DNA from: Neonectria sp. B-13
Taxonomy: Eukaryota; Ascomycota; Sordariomycetes; Hypocreales; Nectriaceae
Reading direction: 5' to 3'
DNA: 64,000 bases
NCBI GenBank assembly: GCA_002682825.1
Contig: NOKP01000002.1
Location: 1,183,132-1,247,131 of the forward strand
Shown here: positions 22,201 through 34,619 of the stretch, piece by piece
Layout of the letters: the number at the start of each line of letters is the position of its first letter
How positions within the stretch are numbered: the first letter of the stretch is position 1
Translations under genes and position numbers: made by a program
Notes under the pieces: model-generated
The model's database searches: none
What the model was told of the DNA's origin: nothing
Seen by the model: the letters and a program-made list of their open reading frames with translations, nothing else

Positions 22201-24038
22201 TTCCAGGGTCCCTCCTTCCCACTTCTTTTTCTGAACTCTCTTTTTCGCAAAGGGGGTATTGGTATTACTGGACACTGGCGCTGGTCTACCACTCGTAGTG
22301 CTTGTTCTTCCCTGCGCTTCAAGTTCTTCCTGACTGCCGACCGATGGGCAATGTCGAGGTTGTGCTATTGCGCTGAAGTACGGTCGGTATTCGTCCATGC
22401 ATTCGGAGATAATCTTAATTCTGCAGGATACCGAGATGCGCAGCACAGTGGGTGGCCGCACCTACAGTACTTTATCACTGTATCATCCACGGTGTCATTG
22501 GAACGAACGGTCTGCCCCTTTGGCCTGGCTGCCCGTTGGTAGGTTGCCCGCCTGTCAAGATGCCTGCCCATTTAAGAGATGCCTGTCTGGATGCCTGTGT
22601 GTGCCTGCCTACGTACCTTATCTGTGCCTTCCTTGCCTGCTCCTAGTCGAGATGGCAAACAATGTTGCTGGTTTTCTCTTGCCACCTCTTTTTTTTTTCT
22701 CTGTCCCCCACAGTGACCTCAGACCTGCCAGTCGACCTGCCTGCCTACTAGTACTTACTACCGGTCTCTCATCATCTCTCTTCCAGTACCTCGGAGGTAC
22801 TAATCACCCAATCCATCCATCCGTCCATCCCTCTCTCCTCTTGTCTCTTCCCCTTCTTCTTCTTTCTTACCTCACAGTCGTCTTGCATCTGCATCTGCAT
22901 CTGCATCTGCATTGCGCGAGTGTCACCTCAACCTGCCTGTCAGTACTAGTCCTCCAGCATTCCTACAGCCTCCCCATACGCTCGGTTCAATTGTCTCGCC
23001 TGTTTTACTTTTTATCGGCTTGATTTATTTCCCTGCTCCATGCCTGGAGCCCCCGCCTGGACCCTTTCTTTGGCCGTTCTCTCTGACGCTCGGGTTGCTG
23101 CAGGGTCATCGCTCACCAGTCACCACCATCCACCCATTCTCCACTGTAACTACTAGGCGCCTCACAGTGCTCGCTGCTTCAGAGTCCACTGCTCTCCATC
23201 GGACTGCCCATCACCAACCCAAGCTAGGCCTCAGAGGGACCTCGTCGTTCGCACTTGCCCATCTCAGCTGGGTCCTCCACTTCCTCTCCCACACCCGCGA
23301 CTCACGAGCGCCTCCTTGACCGCCCGCCCGCCAAAAACGTCCAACCCCCCAAGAGACAAGGCTCATTCATTTCCGACCACACTCGCACTCACCCTTTTCT
23401 CCCAAAGTACGCAAACAACAGTGACAACTTAAAACCAACTCTCCATCAGCCACCACAGTTTCTCTCCGGCCTAGTCTTTCGTTCTCGTCCTCTTCCGGCT
23501 CTTCAACTCCCCAACTATCTCCCTCCGCCAAAATCTCACTCTCTCTCTCTACCATCCGGATCTGTGCCGAGTCTACTGGACCGGCCTAGTGGACCCTCAA
23601 CCAACCCAGAGCCTCTCCCCAGGCGTATCGCGCATCGCACTACGAGATCGAGACCCCGAGACCACGTGGAACTACTGGAATTGGGAATCGCCTCGCCCCT
23701 CTTCAGCTCCCTCCGCCTCCTCACTTCGCCGCATCCCCCTCCACTCGCTTCCTCGCCCTTTCGCCGCATCAGAGCACGCGACCTCAACCAACTGCTCACT
23801 GCCTCTTCCTCGTGCGCTTTTAATACACGCCCCAACCTCGTCACCCGTCCCAGTACTTGTTTGTCTGGCAAACATTCTTGAGCATAATCCGTGTCACCAG
23901 TGACGACATCGCTCGATCTACTCGACACACCTAATATCACCTTCCCGTCCCCCAGACTCGATCCCAGACTTGACACGTCGATTATTCCACATACTATCCC
24001 TCCAACTTCCTCTACTCAAACTTCACGGCTCTTCCACC
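22200..24038 (+). promoter_or_regulatory. Pyrimidine-rich upstream region of the SCOC-like gene
   Basis: From about 22.2 kb to the start codon the plus strand is dense in C and T, with repeated CTCTC and CCTCC runs, as in long 5' leaders of filamentous fungi. Short upstream ATG frames occur in it. Inferred to be promoter plus leader. Confidence 0.5.
22884..22912 (+). repeat. Hexanucleotide repeat TGCATC, about five units
   Basis: Four exact TGCATC units plus a partial fifth. A microsatellite in the probable leader region. Confidence 0.85.
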
Positions 24039-24572
24039 ATGGCGGACGACAATGACACCCAGTCCATTGGCTCCTCGGGCCAACCTCACCCAATTGCGCG
24101 ATCCGATTCCTCGATATCTACAAGCCCTTCCGATCACAGCGAGCCCATCATTCATCAGCCCATCCCTACCCGTCCGCGGTTGCCAACACGAAAGAGCAGC
24201 GGGCCGTTGGCGGTACCCCGTGACAGCTGCGAGGTTGGTCCTGTCGACGCTCACTTTGGGCCGGATGACGTCAGGGCAATGAGCCCCCGGCGAACGAGTG
24301 AGGATCTCGACAAGATTGGCAAGGCAGCCCGAGAAGAGATGCAGAGGTGAGTCACAGTGGACATTCAATCCCACCTCCGACTAGTCGCTGACTTGACTAC
24401 CAGACATGCAAAAGCCCTTCAGGACTCTCTTCTTACAATTTTCAACCGCATCGAGGCGGTACGTGAGGAGCACGACAAACTCAACAACAACAACAAGTTC
24501 TTGCAAAAGTACATTGGTGACCTGATGAGCACCAGCAAGATTACAGCTTCAGGAAGCCGGGGCAAGAAGTGA
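24039..24572 (+). CDS. SCOC-like short coiled-coil protein (DUF2205 family)
   Basis: Two exons (24039-24346 and 24404-24572) encode 158 residues. The first ~85 residues are disordered and rich in Ser, Pro and Asp. The C-terminal 70 residues form a coiled coil with the family pattern: LQDSLLTIFNRIEAVREEH followed by NNKFLQKYIGDLMSTS. This matches the short coiled-coil (SCOC) domain, which in animals binds Arl1 at the Golgi and acts in autophagy; the fungal role is inferred only. The single intron interrupts the start of the coiled coil. It is preceded by an exceptionally long non-coding region. Confidence 0.8.
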
Positions 24573-26472
24573 GGCCATTCGGCAGATCAATGCCGTACTG
24601 GAAAGGAGAGGGTGCATATCGCGACCGCCGACTGGACCGACGACTCGAGACCGCCTTATATTCCCCTCGAACGCTTTGAAGGGATATGGGGACGTAGCCA
24701 ATCGTGGCGAGTTGCAGGAGCTGTAGCCGACCTCGATCATGACCTCAACCTTGACCCTTCTGAAACGCTCAACACTTCATTTTGGATTCACACTTTTCCG
24801 GTACCCTTATGAGGGCATGATACCCGCGCCATTGCGCAACTACTACTTTTTACCCACCCGCCGCTTTCAGGCGAGGCAGGGTGGCAACACACAAATCTCT
24901 CACCTGTATATTTAACGCATAACGACCCTCCGCATAAGAACTCTGCATGACGGCATCATCAGAGGCGGAGGACGAGGACGCATATTGGAGCATTGTTTTA
25001 ATCTGGATTTGCATACCGGAACGATCCATTCACGGCACCTGGATGGTGCAACCCAGGGGACAGATTGGGCGTTTTGGAACTTGAACTACTCCCAAAGTTG
25101 GGAGGTTATTCGCGGTTGTTTTGATGTTTACCTTTTTCTGTTGTGGTATCATTCTTTTTCATTTTCAGCATGGCTCTTGTCGGTTGGTAGACAAACACGG
25201 TGGGAGTGGAGGCTATTGAGGACTTATTCGGTTGGGTTACTGACATATTTGCGTCAGGACGGAGTGAGGCTTGTGAAAAAAAGATCGCGTTTGATGATGA
25301 ATTAGTGAAATATTTCGATCCCTGAGTCTCGAACAGTGCAGTATGTCTAGCCCACGTTCATCGAGATGGCATGGAGATAGTGAACCATGGGACAACCGGG
25401 TCACCATGTTCCCTGTGCCATGTTGCTGGCTACCCTTTTCTCCGTGATGAGGCCCGTCGGACCAAATACCTACAGCCCTGGGGCAGCCAGTGATCCAAGT
25501 CCCGCGCAGTCGGGCCCATCCCCGCGATGAGGGTCCGGTATCAAGATCTACAAGCCACGGCTGGGATACTTTCTTCGCGGTATTAACCGTGCATACCAAT
25601 GCAATCTGCCTCACCGCCACAACCGCCGTCGTTGGATTGCTCCAGAACAGCGACGGAGAGGCTAGTCATTCCATCGTCAGTCAGCTGTGTCTATGACTCG
25701 GCCCAGCCCAGCCTAGCCCAGCCAGGAAAGCCAAACTGTCGCTCACGTCGGGTCCCCCGGCGGGCCCGGGTATGTGGGGGGGGGCGAACGGCCGCTACGG
25801 GTATAGATTGGCGTAATTACACAATGTTTGTTTTCTCCGAGGCGTCTACACGCATACGTGGTTTGTTCTTTGGCTGTTCTAACTTTGGTGCTAAAGGGAG
25901 GGCAGGTATGCCTCATTTAGAGACATGGCTGGGTCGGTATGGATGATTTGATGCGTGGGTATTTGTTTATGTCAGGGAAGGATGGGGCTTGTAGTAGCGG
26001 TTAACGAGATGAGATGCGTCACGGGAAAGGACCGGAATGGATACAAGTCTCTGCGAAGACGTTCACTTGTCACTTTGACGATTTGAGATTGCTTTAGGTT
26101 GGAGTCGAGATACTAACTTACTATCGTGTTAAACGAGGACAGGAGGGTCAGCTTTATCCTTGTTTTATCACCGTCTTTCTTCCTCTCCTCTGTTTTAATC
26201 TAAGGTTCCTAGAGGCAAAAGAAAATAAACAAGCCAGACGACATTTGTTTCACACAAAGAAAGAGACGAGCGAACGTAGTCTCCTGGCTATTCTAAATAG
26301 AAATAGGAACTGTTCATAGCTCCAGGGTACCTCCCTAGCAACGCACCCCACCAGTCTAGACTCTCTTTCCCGTCTCAACTTCGACCAACGCAAGTAAACC
26401 GAACGAACCTATTGAACAAAATAGCGTAAGACATCAAAAAGAATCTCTTGCGCGAAATTTCCTCCAGTGAAT
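24573..26472. other. Intergenic region
   Basis: About 1.9 kb between the SCOC-like gene and the tRNA. It holds the 3' UTR and a G-rich run near 25.78 kb. No gene is supportable. A T-run on the minus strand near 26436-26440 fits the RNA polymerase III terminator of the tRNA. Confidence 0.5.
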
Positions 26473-26543
26473 GCCCACTGACGGAATTGAACCGTCGATC
26501 TTCCCATTACGAGTGGGACGCCTTACCACTGGGCCAAGCGGGC
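26473..26543 (-). tRNA. tRNA-Thr (anticodon CGU)
   Basis: The minus strand folds as a complete intronless tRNA. The acceptor stem pairs GCCCGCT with AGTGGGC with one G-U, the anticodon stem pairs TCCCA with TGGGA around the loop CTCGTAA, and the T arm GACGG/CCGTC has loop TTCAATT. Loop positions 34-36 read CGT, so it decodes ACG (Thr). A run of five Ts follows about 33 bp downstream. Confidence 0.95.
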
Positions 26544-26871
26544 TGGCTGGTTGATGGAAATCGGGGCGATAATGCGGGATATATGTGCAATGAAAAAGGC
26601 ACGGCTCGACAGGGGTGTTCGCGCACTTGTTGTTAGTTGTCGACTGTCGTGTTTTCTCAGACTGGGCATGGATGGTATAATTGATGAATGCTGCTGGGTT
26701 CATACGGATTATATGGTAGTGTTTGGCTTGTTTTGTTACTTGTTTCAATACACAACTCACATCCATTGAAGGAACGCACTGTAGCAAGCAAACAACTTTG
26801 GACAAATAGTTTGGATATCTTCTCTAAACTAGGTCGTGCACATCGCCTATCATCTACCCATCGCTACACAA

Positions 26872-29800
26872 CTACGCCACGATCCTTCCCTTCCCCCTCC
26901 CCAGCCCTTCGCTCTCCAACACCAACGGCCCGCCTCCAGCACCGCTTGCATCCAGGCTCACCGTCACCCACTTGCGCTCGCCGACGACCCGGATCGTCTC
27001 GCCGAGGTTCCGCAAGTCCACCTCGCAGATCTGCGGGGTCTCGTTCGGCGGCGGTGGCGTGTCCTTGACCTCGCGGATGTCGACGCTGGGGTACGGCAGC
27101 CAGCCGTCGCGCAGCGGGATGAGGACCAGCGGGATCTCTGCTTCCGTCTCGGGCTGCGAGGACAGCGGTTCGCCCGTGTAGCCGGGGATGACGAAGTGGC
27201 CCTTGCGACGGCCGCCCAGGAGCCACGTGTCTACCGGCGCGGTGACTTCGTAGCTGAACTCCTGGTCCTCCTTGTGCTGCGTCTCGGTATCCCAGATCTG
27301 CGTCCACTTGAGTTGCAGCGTGGCCGGCAGCATCTGGTTGATGCTCACCGTGGGGGTTGCGCCGGGCTTCTCGTCCACCAGAGTCGCAAGTGGCTGCTGG
27401 ATGCGGATGTCGGCCGTGTGAACAATCGATAGGGAGGGAATCTCCACTGGGATGAGGATGGTGCTTGCCAGTTCCGTCGGACGCAATGGAATGGCCACCC
27501 GAGGGTGGGACTTTTGCCATTCCTTGAGAAGGATGGCAATGCTCTCCGCCGCACTATCCTGCGAGCCGGGGACCCGGCCGATACCAGTAAAATAACGCCC
27601 CCAGTTGATATCTGCTAGGAAGGCCGTTGCCACTGAACCCAGCAGCGTTGCACGCTCTAAGTCTTGCGCCTGTAAACCAGTCTTGATTTCCTGGATCACG
27701 GCGGCTGAAATAAGCCTGGCATACTGTCCCAGTGGCGTTGGTTCAAGGGCTTCAAGAATGGACCCGGCGAACAGCTGCTCAATCTCTTCCTGCAACACAC
27801 TGTAGTGCAGCTTCAAGTACATGGTCTTGGCAGATCGTTTAGTGGCCTTTACGCCGACCTTCCTCGTGACCTTGTAGAGCAGAGTGGCCGGCTGTTTGGG
27901 AAAGACAATGACGGTCTTGTTTGGCGGAACTCCAAACTCGGACTCAAAGATGTCGGAGTGGAGCAGCTCACTCTTGTACAGCCGCAAAGGACTGGTGCTT
28001 GATGTCGACACGTTGAAGCGCGATAAAAGCACTTGATGCTTGAACACGTCCTGGACGTTGACACCGAGCGCTAGAGAGATAGGAATCACCATGGACTTGG
28101 CAAAGAAGAATTTTTCGTCCGATTCGGTAGTGTAGGACACCTCGACCTTGGCCGACACGTCGCCGATATCCTGCTCGACCGAGTAAGGAAAGCGAAGAAT
28201 GGCAGTTGTGTTTGCGGCAATGTCCTTGATGTGAAAGACTCCTGCCTCGGGATGTTTGGATACTTCCACCGACGAGACAATCATCTTGGCTTCGGGTGTC
28301 AGGAGCCGGAGTCCGCCTGTCGCAGGCTTCACTCGGATCTCACAGGTCTTCAGCGTGTTCCACCCCGAGCTTAGCGTTAGGTCCAGGGAGTTGTTCTTGT
28401 CCAGCGCAGTATCCTTTGTTGCGGTGAGCTGGACATCAAGTGCACCAGTACGCTGGAATAGGACTACGTCGGAATGCTTGAAGATGTCCGCATTCTGAGC
28501 CGGAGCGTGGTTGACGTCGCGCTCAAAGTGGAGGAAGAGATTGCTTGAGGATAGCCCGAGATGATCGACCTTGTACTTCCCGGCAACGAGAGTCTAGGTA
28601 TTTGGTTAGCTACCGCATGTGAGTTTGGGGAGTATCAACCTACCGTGCAGTCGAGTTTGATGGTATTTGGACCAGGGTTAAGCACAATATCCTCTTGCTT
28701 CGCAAACCTCAGCTCCTTTATTGGGCCAGCCTCAGTCGCGGAGATCCTCAGCGACACGCCGTCAAGTTTAATCTCATCAGGAAGTAGGCTTCGCAGATTG
28801 ATCGTCAATGAGCACCTATCCTCATTATCGTAGTACTCCGGTGCCCCGGCGAGTTCGATATCGGTGAAGAAGTTCGATATATGTACCTTGACCTGAGTAG
28901 ATAGCGAGGACGCAAGGTCGAAGAGGTTTCCAACAACGCCCTGCATTGACGACGCATCAGGAATGTCGGTCTTGGAGATTTTCGAGATCGCCTTAGACCT
29001 GAGCTCGAGTCGCTCTTTTTCAGCAGCGCATGATTTGGTGAGCAGTTTCAGAGCGACGCGAACGTAGTCGTCCTTTGACTTGAGCTCACGAAGGCAGTGC
29101 AGGTACATGACTAGCATGGACAGCTCCAGCGAGCTCCACCCACTCTCCCCAAAGAACGGAGTAGCCCGATAGAAGTAGGATGCGGCAGCACCGTATTCTT
29201 TGAGGTAAAACTTCAGCACGGCGAGGTCGGCCATATTTGCTTGTACGGCGTGATCATGGTTCGCCACGGTATAGTGCCGCAGGGCCTTGTCGGTGAGGAT
29301 CTCGTAAAGCCGATAGAAGTTTTCTGAGTCGTCCAAAGCAGTTTCCAGGAGGCGGCTCTGAATACCGGCCAACAAGGGTGTCGCGTTCACTAGAGTGGCT
29401 GCTTCATCTTGAGACTGCGAGTCGTCATCAAGACTGACATCCTCAAATTCGACTGCGTCTGCCTCCCCCATTACGGGCGCCTCGCCCCATCCATCACTCC
29501 ACCCGCGCTTCTTCCCTAAGCCATCGAGGATGCTCCTCGAAAGCATGTGGAGCTCTGCACGCCTGGCTGCCAGGTCCTCAAGACCGGTCTTGAGAAACTG
29601 CGCATGCTGACCGTTATCGTCAACGGGAGGCATGCCAGGCCCTGGGAAAACACCTGGGCTTAGAGGAGGTTGAGATGGGTGAGGGCTTGTGCGAACGCTG
29701 AGGGACGAGGTTCGAGCAGGATGCATCATTGTCTTCGGCTCGGGGATCGAAGCCTTCTGCTCATGATTTTCGGCTGGGGCGAGGGTCGAAGGAGGAATTG

Positions 29801-31577
29801 GGAGGGCCTTTGACGACGTCTGGGCGAGAATCTGCTGGGCAACGGAGAACGCAAAAGACGCAACAAGGTTGTCCACAACTTCTATCAGATGAGGATACGT
29901 ATCGTCCTCGACTTCTTCGTCTCCAGTTTTCTGCGGTTTCATGGACGCAAGAATATCGTAGCGCATAACCTGAGATACTGACGGGATGAACTGGAGGGTC
30001 CTTCGGCATATCTCGGCCAGCATTGCTAGGTTTTCCACTTCCTCTGCGTGTTTGGGTGGGGGAGCCAAAGGAGCTACACCATGGAGAACAGACTCTTGCT
30101 GCTCCTTCAGCTTGGCTAATAGCTCCTCCCGCGTTGACCAGGCGTTGCCGAGCCGTAGTAATAAGGTGATTTGTCGCGCGAAGATGTAGCAGCGGAAATC
30201 AAACACTGAAACATTGTTTGCCAGTATCATATCTCGGTATGCCTTCTTGGTCGCGTTGATGGGTATCTCTTCGAAATGATCCTTGGCTGTCTCGTCTGAC
30301 TGCAGGTCAACTGCCTCCTCGTCGTCGACACTCCCACCGGAAGCTTTGGCGATGGCCTTCTCTAGAGTCCTTTTCAACTCGTCCGTGTAATTAAGCATGG
30401 CGCCCCCGTGTCTTTCTGGGGATCCTTCGGCGGCTTGCTCGTGGATCACCGAGTCCAAGCCAACGCTGAGCTCGTCGTAGCCCACCAGCGCATCCTCGAC
30501 AAGGCCGACACTCTCAAAACCTCGTGCTAGGCCTTCCTTGAGAATGAAGAAGGTGCAAAAGTTCCAGCCGGGAAGGCTTCGTTGGCCGTCCTTCTCTTTG
30601 ATATCTTCTTCATACTGGGTAACCCTCATGTCGAATGAGCTCAAAATCAGGGCTTTGATCTTCACCACTAACTCCCGCCATGCATTCTCAGCATCGTTTT
30701 CGTTTTCCGAATAACCCGTTGGTACGGCGGGGACAACTCTTGGAAGAAGATCATATGGTAAGTCGTTGATGCCGATTCGAATCTGGGCGATGCGGTCCAT
30801 GGCCGACTTGCCGGTGCCGCCAAAATCCGTCTTCAACTTATCCAAGAGAGGAGTCGAGCCCGAGCGCCATAGTGAGGTCGCCTTTTCCGACGGCCCTAAC
30901 TCCGCCCTGTTGCTGCTCCTTGGCTGTGTCGCGGCCACAGTATTCGGGATGACCACGTGCACAATCAGGTACTCGAACGCATCGTGCTTCTCCTTCTTGC
31001 TGCTCTTCTTCGAGCTTCCCGACGGCGGCGTATTCGTCTTGATCCATTCTTTGATCTCTGACCGGACGGAGGTCTTGTACGAGTCGCTGTCGTCACATCG
31101 CACTAGTAGTACCTTGAGGTAGGGAGTGCGGCGCAAGCCGGGGATCTGATGGCGTCGCTGGCTGCCAAAGATCCTCGATGGAAGGGAATTCGAGTCGACC
31201 TGGTCGCTAGAGGCGGCGCGGGCGCCTACGTTCTGGGTCTGGAAGCCATCGTCGGCGGTGCTCGCTGATCGTCGCAGCGGCGGGTGAGTTGATGTGGCGG
31301 ACGTCGGTTCGACGTCTCCCTGGACGAGTTCGATGTGTAGGGTATCGATGGACCGCAAGGGCCCGGCGTGCGATTGCCAGTGCAGGTTGTGGAGGGGCAG
31401 TCGCGGGACGAGCCCCGGGTTCAGCAACTTGAAGACATCGTGAGGATCGAAATACTCGACTGTTGATGGGTGATGTTAGTACACGCGGCGATTGCTTGCC
31501 GCGGCGCAACGACCAGAAGATGAGGATTATCACGCATACGCACCAGTCACTTTAGACGTCGAAAACTGCTGTTCCAT
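26872..31577 (-). CDS. trs130: TRAPPII complex subunit Trs130 (TRAPPC10)
   Basis: Large subunit of the TRAPPII tethering complex, the exchange factor for Ypt31/32 (Rab11) at the late Golgi. Three exons (31577-31544, 31459-28644 and 28593-26872) give 1523 residues. The tiny first exon encodes MEQQFSTSKVT and splices to VEYFDPHDVF, a conserved TRAPPC10 start, which fixes the initiation site. The N-terminal half contains the family stretches LHWQSHAGPLRSI, RTPYLKVLLVRCDDS and FDFRCYIFARQ; a Ser/Pro-rich low-complexity insert lies near residues 530-620. The C-terminal part is a beta-rich trunk domain with FSYEVTAPVDTWLLGGRRKGHF. It is head-to-head with the mri1 gene, 445 bp away. Confidence 0.92.
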
Positions 31578-32022
31578 GGCAAACAGGTCGGCTCCGCCCT
31601 GTTCATCGTCGTCCGTCCACGTTGTGTATGTATTGGCTTCGTTTCGACTCCAGAGTCCAAGCTGTCCCCAACTAAGGAGCGCCAGCGGCATCTCGACCCC
31701 TGTCCTGGCGGCGCAACCTCCCCGTTCGGGTATTGAGCTCTCACCGCCAACCGCCGGAGCACATGTTTCTCCGCGTCCAGGGCGGTGAACTCCGTGGAGC
31801 TTTGTGATTGGCTGTAGGCCCATGACGCCACTGCCGAATCCATGGCGGGGTTGCGGCAGAATTCATCATGGAGGGGCAATAATTTGTCCACGCAGTTGCA
31901 TGAAGGAGGCAGATGGCGAATCCCCACGCGCAAGGAGTTCTTCTTTAAAAGCTTGTTCGTTTCCCTCCCTAAGCTTAGTTCAAATCTCTCAGGAAGAACA
32001 GCCAGTTTCTCAGCGATCCGCA
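31578..32022. promoter_or_regulatory. Shared divergent promoter, trs130 / mri1
   Basis: 445 bp between two start codons pointing away from each other. It must carry both promoters and leaders. The mri1 side has a CT-rich tract (about 31950-31990). No TATA box is evident. Confidence 0.6.
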
Positions 32023-33189
32023 ATGTCTACTCTCAAAGCTGTCAAGTACACCCGTGGCAAGCTGGAGGTCCTCGACCAGCTTCGCCTCCCTCACGAGTTC
32101 CACTACGATGTCGTCTCAGACAGGACCGAGGCCTTTGACAGCATCGCCTCGATGCGCACGCGTGGCGCTCCTGCTATTGCTATCGTCGCTAGTCTAGGCC
32201 TCGCTGTCGAGCTGCATAGTGGAAGTCTTACGGCGTCTTCGGCCGACGAGGCCACCGCCCAAATCGACGAGGCCCTCGACTACCTCAAGGAGAGCCGTCC
32301 TACAGCTGTAGACCTGACCAATGCCATTAACCAGCTCAAGGCGCGGATAAGGGAAGTGGGCTCTGGAGCCACCAAGGACGACGTTGTAACAGCCTTCATC
32401 GAAGAGGCCGAGAAGATTTTCGACAAGGACCTGCAGACCAACCTGTCCATCGGCGATTTTGGCGCCGAGTGGCTTCGCGCTCAAGTTGGTGCTTCAGACA
32501 GCCAACAAATCTCTGTGCTCACCCACTGCAACACCGGCTCCCTCGCTACTTCCGGCCATGGCACCGCTTTGGGCATCATCCGCACCCTCCAAGCCAAGGG
32601 GCTCCTCCAGCACGCCTTCTGTACCGAGACACGGCCTTACAACCAGGGAAGCCGACTTACCGCCTTCGAACTGGTGTACGAGGGCATCCCCAGCACTCTC
32701 ATCACCGACTCTATGGCCGCCTCGCTATTCCGTACCCGAAAGCAGGAGAAGAATATCGTTGCCGTCATCGTCGGTGCGGACCGAGTAGTTCGCAACGGCG
32801 ACACGGCGAACAAGATTGGCACCTACCAACTGGCCGTCCTCGCCAAGTACCATGGCATCAAGTTTATTGTTGCTGCACCCACGACGAGCATTGACCTCGA
32901 GACCGAGACCGGAGATGGCATCAAGATTGAGGAGAGGAAGAAGGAGGAGCTTACGCAGATCACTGGCGCCGTAGTCAAGCCCGATGGTACCGTCGACGAG
33001 ACGTCCAAGGTCCGTATCGCCACGGCCGACCAGAGGGTTGGAGTCTGGAACCCTGCCTTCGATGTTACCCCCGCCGAGCTGATCGACGCCGTTGTGACGG
33101 AGAAGGGCGCAATTGAGAAGGGCGAGGATGGCAAGTTCGACTTCAGCAAGATCATGCCTGAACGATGGGCGAAGGTGACGGGTGCTTGA
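32023..33189 (+). CDS. mri1: Methylthioribose-1-phosphate isomerase
   Basis: Intronless 388-residue enzyme of the methionine salvage pathway that converts 5-methylthioribose-1-phosphate to 5-methylthioribulose-1-phosphate in the cytosol. Family motifs are all present: MRTRGAPAI (44-52), the catalytic Cys169 in LTHCNTGSLATSGHGTA, TETRPYNQGSRLTAFEL, and the catalytic Asp252 in GADRVVRNGDTANKIGTY. Length is typical. The ATG at 32023 (MSTLKAVKYTRG) is chosen over an upstream in-frame start because homology begins there. Confidence 0.95.
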   Translation: MSTLKAVKYTRGKLEVLDQLRLPHEFHYDVVSDRTEAFDSIASMRTRGAPAIAIVASLGLAVELHSGSLTASSADEATAQIDEALDYLKESRPTAVDLTNAINQLKARIREVGSGATKDDVVTAFIEEAEKIFDKDLQTNLSIGDFGAEWLRAQVGASDSQQISVLTHCNTGSLATSGHGTALGIIRTLQAKGLLQHAFCTETRPYNQGSRLTAFELVYEGIPSTLITDSMAASLFRTRKQEKNIVAVIVGADRVVRNGDTANKIGTYQLAVLAKYHGIKFIVAAPTTSIDLETETGDGIKIEERKKEELTQITGAVVKPDGTVDETSKVRIATADQRVGVWNPAFDVTPAELIDAVVTEKGAIEKGEDGKFDFSKIMPERWAKVTGA

Positions 33190-33330
33190 AGCATACACCT
33201 GGTTACATGTGTTGATTGAATCTATTGATTGGATTCCTTTTTGTTTGGGAAGCGGGAGGGTATAATATCCAAAAATTAGGTAGACTATATGCACGGAGAT
33301 CCTGTGAGATGTTCTCCAGGAATGGGCGGC

Positions 33331-34619
33331 TTATTGCTTCAGCGCATGGAGGATCAGCTTCTGATATCCCTCTACAGCCGTCTCTAGATCGGCAACGGTC
33401 AAGTTCTCATTCGCGCCGTGCGCAACCAGGATGTTTCCAGGTCCGTAGAGGTACCTCGTGTGGTTGGCCTTGAAGTTGGGGATGTCGGTTCCGTAGTTGA
33501 CGACGATGGTGTCGAATCCTGTTGTGTTGTTAGCGACTTGTTCGTCCTCGTTTAGATGCTTAGAGCAATCTCACCCTCGACATCGCAGTTGCACTCCACG
33601 AACCCGTATCCGTGGCTGCATTGGAAGTCAAACGACTCCTCACTGATCTCGTCAAAGATGGCCTGGATCTTGTCCTTCACAATCAAGGCGCCCGAATCCT
33701 CAGGCCCAATGGCGACCCTCGCGGCCATGACCACGCGCGCCTCGGCGGGGATGACGTTGCCGGCGACGCCGCCGTTGAACTTGCCGATGTTGACGGTGGT
33801 GTTACCGTAGGTTTCGCTGCTGCCGAGATCGGTGTCGAGGATCTTGGCGAAGGCGCGGATCATGAGCTCGTTGGCCGACTTGCCCAGCCACGGGTAGCCG
33901 CTGTGGCCGCCGAAGCCCTTGGCGGTCACGTCGCAGAAGAGGCCGCCCTTGTGGCCGCACGCCAGTTTGTTCTCGGTCGGCTCGCCGTAGATGACGGAGT
34001 CGAACTGGTAGGGCAGCGCCTTGTCGGCGATGGCGTTGCTGAACTGGGCCATGCCGTCGCCGCCGACTTCCTCGCCGACCACGAAGAGCAGCATGAGCTT
34101 GTTGCCGTCCACCTTTTCTGCGCTGAGCAGCTCGTCCAGCGCAACGATCATGGCTGCGACGCTGGCCTTGGCGTCCACGCTGCCGCGGCCCTTGATCATG
34201 GTCTCCTTGGTGACGTCCCCGTCGTCGATGTTGTACGGGATGTGCGGCGGGACGACGTCGATGTGGCTCGACAGCAAGACCTTGGGATCGTGGTCGGCAC
34301 CGGCTCGCCACGCCAGCACGTTGAAGCGATCCTTGTTTGCGGGGGTGTTATTATACGGCGCAACGGGCTGCTGATGGGTCGTGTAGCCTTTGTCGGCGAG
34401 GTACTTGACCAGGAACTCGCCGACGTCATGCTCCGTCCCGGAGATGGACTCGGTTGAGACGAGGGCCTTGTGCAGGCTCAGCAGTTCGGAGCGGTACGAC
34501 GGCGCCGAGTCGCTCCAGGCGGGAGCTTGCGGCGACGAGCCGACGAGCGGCGCCTGCTGCTCGGCGCACAGGGACAGGGTCGCCGAGGCGAGGGCGCAGA
34601 CAATTGTTGCGGCCCGCAT
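33331..34619 (-). CDS. Secreted M20-family metallopeptidase
   Basis: Two exons (34619-33575 and 33518-33331) encode 410 residues of the M20A carboxypeptidase / ArgE-like family. An N-terminal hydrophobic segment ending near Ala19 looks like a signal peptide, so vacuolar or extracellular action is likely. Metal-site residues are visible: His119 and Asp121 (SSHIDVVPP), Asp149 ([10 protein letters not shown]), and Glu183-Glu184 ([10 protein letters not shown]), with the last histidine in [11 protein letters not shown] dimerisation-domain [10 protein letters not shown] motif is present. It should hydrolyse peptides or N-acyl amino acids; the exact substrate is unknown. Its 3' end lies 141 bp from that of mri1. 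Confidence 0.9.

Noticed and set aside
21835..22542. 235-codon plus-strand frame in the gene desert
   Set aside because: No recognisable domain, biased composition, and overlapping frames of similar length on the other strand.
31804..32022. N-terminal extension of the mri1 frame
   Set aside because: Homology to the isomerase family begins at the ATG at 32023.
33612..34457. 281-codon plus-strand frame opposite the M20 peptidase
   Set aside because: It mirrors the GC-rich codons of the peptidase gene and has no family resemblance.
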